DNA from: Clostridium sp.
GTDB lineage: Bacteria; Bacillota; Clostridia; Clostridiales; Clostridiaceae
NCBI GenBank assembly: GCA_022767515.1
Contig: JALENK010000003.1
Span: forward strand, 1 to 64,000
Direction: 5' to 3'
DNA: 64,000 nt
Shown: piece by piece, positions 62,701 through 64,000 of the stretch
Layout: every line of letters starts with the position of its first letter
Numbering within the stretch: position 1 is the first letter of the stretch
Notes under the pieces: model-generated
Seen by the model: only the letters and a program-made list of their open reading frames with translations
Database searches by the model: none
What the model was told of the DNA's origin: nothing
Made by a program: the position numbers and the translations under genes

Positions 62701-63574
62701 GGATATATATATGGAAAATGTAAACATTAAAGTGATTGCTGTTGATAGAAATGGTAATTTTGATGTTTATTATAAAAAGTTAGATATAATTGATGCAAGA
62801 CCACAATTGATAATAACTCCTAATGATAGAATTACAGTTGATGATGTAGTTGAATTAAAAGCAATTCCATATAGTGAAGGTAATTATAAATATAGATTTG
62901 CAGTAGCATATGGAACAAACTTTGACTGGGAAGTTATTTATGGTGAGGAAGAATATTTAAATGAATTTAGTGATGAATCAACTATAAGCTGGAAACCATC
63001 TAAAGAGGGAGATTATAAAATAATAGTACAAATTAAAGATGAAAATGGAGAAATAATAACTAATGAAAAATATATTTTTGTAGAAGAAGGTAAACCTATT
63101 TACATAAAGGATGTAACAATAAACAGTTCTAATAATATGATGGCAAAATATCCAATAACTATTAAAACAGAAGTATATTCAAAAGAAAAATTAGCGAAGC
63201 TTGTATATTTTATTTATAAAGATGACTCTATGAAACTTATAACTGAAATAGATTCAACTGATAATAGTATTACATGGACACCTTTAGAGGAAGGAAATTA
63301 TACTATTGTGGTTAAAGCTTATGATTCAAATAATAATATGGATTCAGTTAGTAAAAAAATCAAAATTAATAAAAATAAAAAAGATGAACCAAAAGAAGAG
63401 GAGAATAAAAATAATAAGCCTAATATGAGTGATAATAAGGATTCAAATGGCTCTAACATGGCTAAAACAGGAGATAATAATAAACTAGATATTTTAATTA
63501 TTGCTTTGATGATTTCAGGATTAGTAATAATTACTTTAATGATTAGAAATAAAAAGAATAAAAGTAATTGCTAA
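59792..63574 (+). CDS. Secreted M6-family (immune inhibitor A-like) metalloprotease with tandem Y_Y_Y-type repeats and C-terminal wall-anchor-like tail
   Basis: Signal peptide; zinc motif THEYLHTLGYPDFYVYN; MDEWSIMA; recurring W-x-P...G-x-Y-x-I repeat signature; C-term MAKTGD, TM, RNKKNK. Confidence 0.88.
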   Translation: MKKVEKKILSLVLLSLFVLTNFSSGLIVNATQKDEQIESNNQTTTSSINEFKDNPLSDEELSKIKNKKLSREADYVEQFAGNTALNYSTTSPIVVLIKFKGQSDEEAYSKEEINEIKESFCGEKYSLKDYLETVSYGQCSVNPQFIFDKDKKVLIYEAPYPKEYYSPYDEVMNPIGYTNFYDRTKLLMDAFAFIKDKLPDNVDYDIDKDGYYDCVDFLVPAQTEWNTFLWPHKSSVHDSEGVTEKNGCKLNTYNLITKERILDSKYKVVTHEYLHTLGYPDFYVYNKASFENPMDEWSIMATSNGFQSVYERIAYSGWISENDVKTISEEGIYKIDNAAMSPKNHDIAYRINIPNTNQYFMIEYRDKSANIYTNENIKSGIVSYRIDDSRRGNSEGDPEVYTLRNEHLNTVINNSGEEVKLILSSGEETGYKIQYVKEENGQAYFKLIKYTPNQEKINITGIDVDNQYGQYIYTVNVDNPNGKDLRYTYLSLDKNNNETALLSNSESNVYQKYGYSNIKVVVSDGNGAIGIAFSNNTDIINKISIDKGTTIKFQDTAKISIDLLDSTYKDKYNYSFIAYLGDIKEVINNVTSYDDVISCEWKPQQTGEYTIRAIAMDSDGETIDEETIRVNVTDSMLINMSQNSPVELGDKITLTAKGSNLDENYKYKFSVLFDGKEEILSDFADKNSIVWEPSEGGKYQIKIQMRDTNNNITERIVDYDVEFGEIINGLEINGSLKSGEEIEAIIESNYKNEEFTYSAKAIYYGNDGEEDLGYILQDSRDDKFKFKFNEMGSYEFIIYLKYKGEIIQTYYKDIYIEGNIKPKIITSVDSPQKVDTPIIINTSAEGKGKYEYKCLIYSNGNLELTSDYMENLNVKWIPKHSGDYIIEIKAKDERGKIESVSKSYTITNNIKITDVKASSSEYYGPNTKIDITFDSEGGDGDNKYYVYVENYYTTNILLFDSTEKKCQYQMDIYMENVNIKVIAVDRNGNFDVYYKKLDIIDARPQLIITPNDRITVDDVVELKAIPYSEGNYKYRFAVAYGTNFDWEVIYGEEEYLNEFSDESTISWKPSKEGDYKIIVQIKDENGEIITNEKYIFVEEGKPIYIKDVTINSSNNMMAKYPITIKTEVYSKEKLAKLVYFIYKDDSMKLITEIDSTDNSITWTPLEEGNYTIVVKAYDSNNNMDSVSKKIKINKNKKDEPKEEENKNNKPNMSDNKDSNGSNMAKTGDNNKLDILIIALMISGLVIITLMIRNKKNKSNC
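61560..63390 (+). repeat. About seven divergent Y_Y_Y-like protein repeats encoded in the protease gene
   Basis: CEWKPQQTGEYTIRAIAMDSDGE; VWEPSEGGKYQIKIQMRDTNNN; FKFNEMGSYEFIIYLKYKGE; VKWIPKHSGDYIIEIKAKDERGK; CQYQMDIYMENVNIKVIAVDRNGN; ISWKPSKEGDYKIIVQIKDENGE; ITWTPLEEGNYTIVVKAYDSNNN. Confidence 0.8.
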
Positions 63575-63596
63575 TTAGAAAAAGGTATTTTCAATG

Positions 63597-63649
63597 TGCC
63601 GACCCCAATGCTAGACAAAAAGTCTAACAATTGGAGGTCGGTATTTTTA
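63597..63649 (+). terminator. Long imperfect hairpin ending in a U-tract, terminator-like
   Basis: TGCCGACCcCAATGcTAGAC-aaaaa-GTCTAacAATTGgAGGTCGGTA followed by TTTTTAT. Confidence 0.7.
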
Positions 63650-63655
63650 TGGCTA

Positions 63656-63700
63656 CATAAAAATATAGTAGCAGTCATTAAAACTGCTACTATAAAAAAG
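63656..63700 (-). terminator. Terminator of the minus-strand argF gene
   Basis: TATAGTAGCAGT-cattaaa-ACTGCTACTATA perfect 12-bp hairpin with a minus-strand T-tract. Confidence 0.8.
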
Positions 63701-63715
63701 TCTAACTTTTTTTGT

Positions 63716-64000
63716 TTATATACCAAGTGTTGCATAGATTATAGCTTTTATAGAATGCATACGATTTTCAGCTTCATCAAATACAACTGATTGTTTTCCT
63801 TCAAATACCTCATCAGTTACTTCCATTTCTGAAATACCAAATTTTTCATTAATTTTCTGTCCTATTTCTGTTCCAAGGTCATGATATGATGGAAGACAGT
63901 GCATAAATATAGCATCAGGTTTTGCATTTGCCATAGCCTCTTTATTTACTTGATATGGTTTTAAAAGATTAATCCTACTTTCCCAAACTTCATCTGGTTC
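63716..64000 (-). CDS. argF: Ornithine carbamoyltransferase, C-terminal part (continues beyond the window)
   Basis: Minus-strand reading [41 protein letters not shown]...[25 protein letters not shown] motif. Confidence 0.9.
   Translation of the reverse strand, partial: EPDEVWESRINLLKPYQVNKEAMANAKPDAIFMHCLPSYHDLGTEIGQKINEKFGISEMEVTDEVFEGKQSVVFDEAENRMHSIKAIIYATLGI

Noticed and set aside
63596-63790. Plus-strand 64-aa ORF after the protease gene
   Set aside because: Runs through two terminator hairpins and into antisense argF.

Overview
This AT-rich window looks like a Clostridium-type (Firmicutes) chromosome and is mostly core metabolism in long co-directional operons. From left to right: an NhaC-family antiporter; a polyamine operon (speA, speE, carboxyspermidine dehydrogenase, nspC, aguA, aguB) behind a GC-rich structured leader; a chorismate mutase/ACT protein with an eroded prephenate-dehydratase region; an exopolysaccharide cluster (cellulose-synthase-like GT2 with PilZ, MBOAT, AlgX/DHHW-like protein, REC-REC protein, polysaccharide deacetylase); AraC/MATE; PAP2; a bioY-aminotransferase pair under a BirA-type operator; cwlD; fumarate hydratase; a two-component system; TPR proteins; DegV; isoaspartyl dipeptidase; a SleB-like hydrolase; cdaA-cdaR; ptb-buk; glmM; a T-box-like leader and an ilvN-cimA-leuCDB-ilvD-ilvB operon; an EAL/HDOD protein; a heterodimeric ABC exporter; a glmS ribozyme with glmS; ilvC; a large M6-type surface protease; and the 3' end of argF. 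I saw no CRISPR array, prophage, tRNA or rRNA, and no clear defence island. The best leads are the unassigned structured RNA/attenuator before speA (about 1705-2064), the T-box-like leader that lacks a recognisable canonical T-box sequence (40802-41093), the BirA-controlled bioY-aminotransferase pair, and the c-di-GMP-linked acetylated-glycan cluster. All identifications come from reading sequence motifs; no database search was run.
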